Part shown: in pieces, positions 63,845 to 64,000 of the stretch | Layout of the letters: each line of letters opens with the position of its first letter | Position numbering within the stretch: the first letter of the stretch is position 1 | Assembly (NCBI RefSeq): GCF_029222705.1 | Contig: NZ_JARGZF010000001.1 | Coordinates: 2,289,958-2,353,957 of the forward strand | Direction of reading: 5' to 3' | Source: Knoellia sp. p5-6-4 | GTDB lineage: Bacteria > Actinomycetota > Actinomycetes > Actinomycetales > Dermatophilaceae | DNA: 64,000 nucleotides | Program-made: the position numbers and the translations under genes | The notes under the pieces: generated by a model | What the model saw: only the letters and a program-made list of their open reading frames with translations | The model's database searches: none | What the model was told of the DNA's origin: nothing

Positions 63845-63929
63845 CTCCAGCCTTGGGCGCTCCGTTTCGTCCCCTCATGGCACCCCTTTAGGTCAAGACA
63901 CCGCGGGGACGAGGGTTCTAGGCTTGCTG

Positions 63930-64000
63930 GTGGCGGGTCCGGGAAGTGGCTTGTCCGAAGAGCCGGTGTTGGGCTGTGAGCCGGTCGCGCTGGAGTCAGA
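63930..64000 (+). CDS. Possible start of a leaderless gene running off the window
   Basis: TAGGCT (63919-63924) lies five bases before GTG 63930, and AAGACA (63895-63900) lies 18 bases before that box; the frame stays open for 23 codons to the window end. The promoter-to-GTG distance fits a leaderless start. The product is too short to name. Confidence 0.3.
   Translation, partial: MAGPGSGLSEEPVLGCEPVALES

Overview
The window is very GC-rich, densely packed DNA (about 72% GC by eye) with many GTG starts, 1-4 base gene overlaps and proline-rich membrane proteins. The gene content is that of an actinobacterium: an MprAB/PepD-like cassette, an IdeR-like iron regulator, a CspB-type long cold-shock protein, DUF3027, DUF2530, an XPB helicase with its Rv0862c-like partner, and a cyclic di-AMP riboswitch in front of an NlpC/P60 wall hydrolase. 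The order XPB / helicase-associated protein / csp / DUF3027 / DUF2530 / MarR / serC / citrate synthase 2 resembles the Mycobacterium tuberculosis Rv0861c-Rv0889c neighbourhood as I remember it. Overall style suggests the Micrococcales, perhaps Intrasporangiaceae, but no rRNA gene is present to prove it. It reads as ordinary chromosome; no prophage, integrase, CRISPR array or tRNA was seen.

Layout. 1-3.5 kb: response regulator, histidine kinase and membrane-anchored HtrA protease on the minus strand. 3.7-13 kb: CsoR/CstR-type repressor, XPB helicase, DUF4190 protein, HMG-CoA lyase, WYL helicase-associated protein, a DUF5666 gene broken by an in-frame TGA, aldose 1-epimerase and an MFS exporter. 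13-20.7 kb: cold-shock protein, DUF3027, DUF2530, purine permease, a MarR-MFS-micropeptide operon, lytic transglycosylase and serC. 20.8-22.1 kb: one AbiEi-like/PD-(D/E)XK gene enclosed by 66-base inverted repeats, inserted between serC and a citrate synthase. 22-33 kb: pentapeptide-repeat protein, frameshifted VOC gene, NYN-domain protein, MFS, epimerase, MpaB-like oxygenase, NarL-type two-component system, pdxH, PsiE. 33.3-35.8 kb: edd-eda (Entner-Doudoroff).

36.1-51.7 kb is a catabolic island: a LacI regulator and an Opp-type ABC transporter (lipoprotein, two permeases, fused ATPase) on the minus strand diverge from a GH94 phosphorylase, a GH3 beta-glucosidase and a GH35-type enzyme on the plus strand. 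Paired dyads between them look like operators. The set would import a beta-linked glucooligosaccharide and break it down by phosphorolysis and hydrolysis; a 1,2-beta-glucan (sophorooligosaccharide) is my preferred but unproven substrate. 51.7-64 kb holds housekeeping genes: SDR, hotdog protein, PGPGW protein, MFS, photolyase, IdeR-like repressor, NlpC/P60 hydrolase, DUF305 lipoprotein, DsbA-like oxidoreductase, cation/proton antiporter, DUF3817, Hrp1-like CBS protein and a frameshifted GH13 alpha-glucosidase.

The two most unusual signals are the inverted-repeat-bounded AbiEi-like gene (20832-22098), which has the architecture of a small mobile unit, and an over-represented non-polar octamer CGGCATAC/GTATGCCG (about 43 heptamer-core copies found by eye), which forces rare codons and also sits in the arms of a terminator, recalling DNA uptake sequences. 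Three genes carry single-base-type lesions, so either real decay or residual sequencing error is present. The only gene-free stretch above 300 bases is 56989-57334, which holds the riboswitch.
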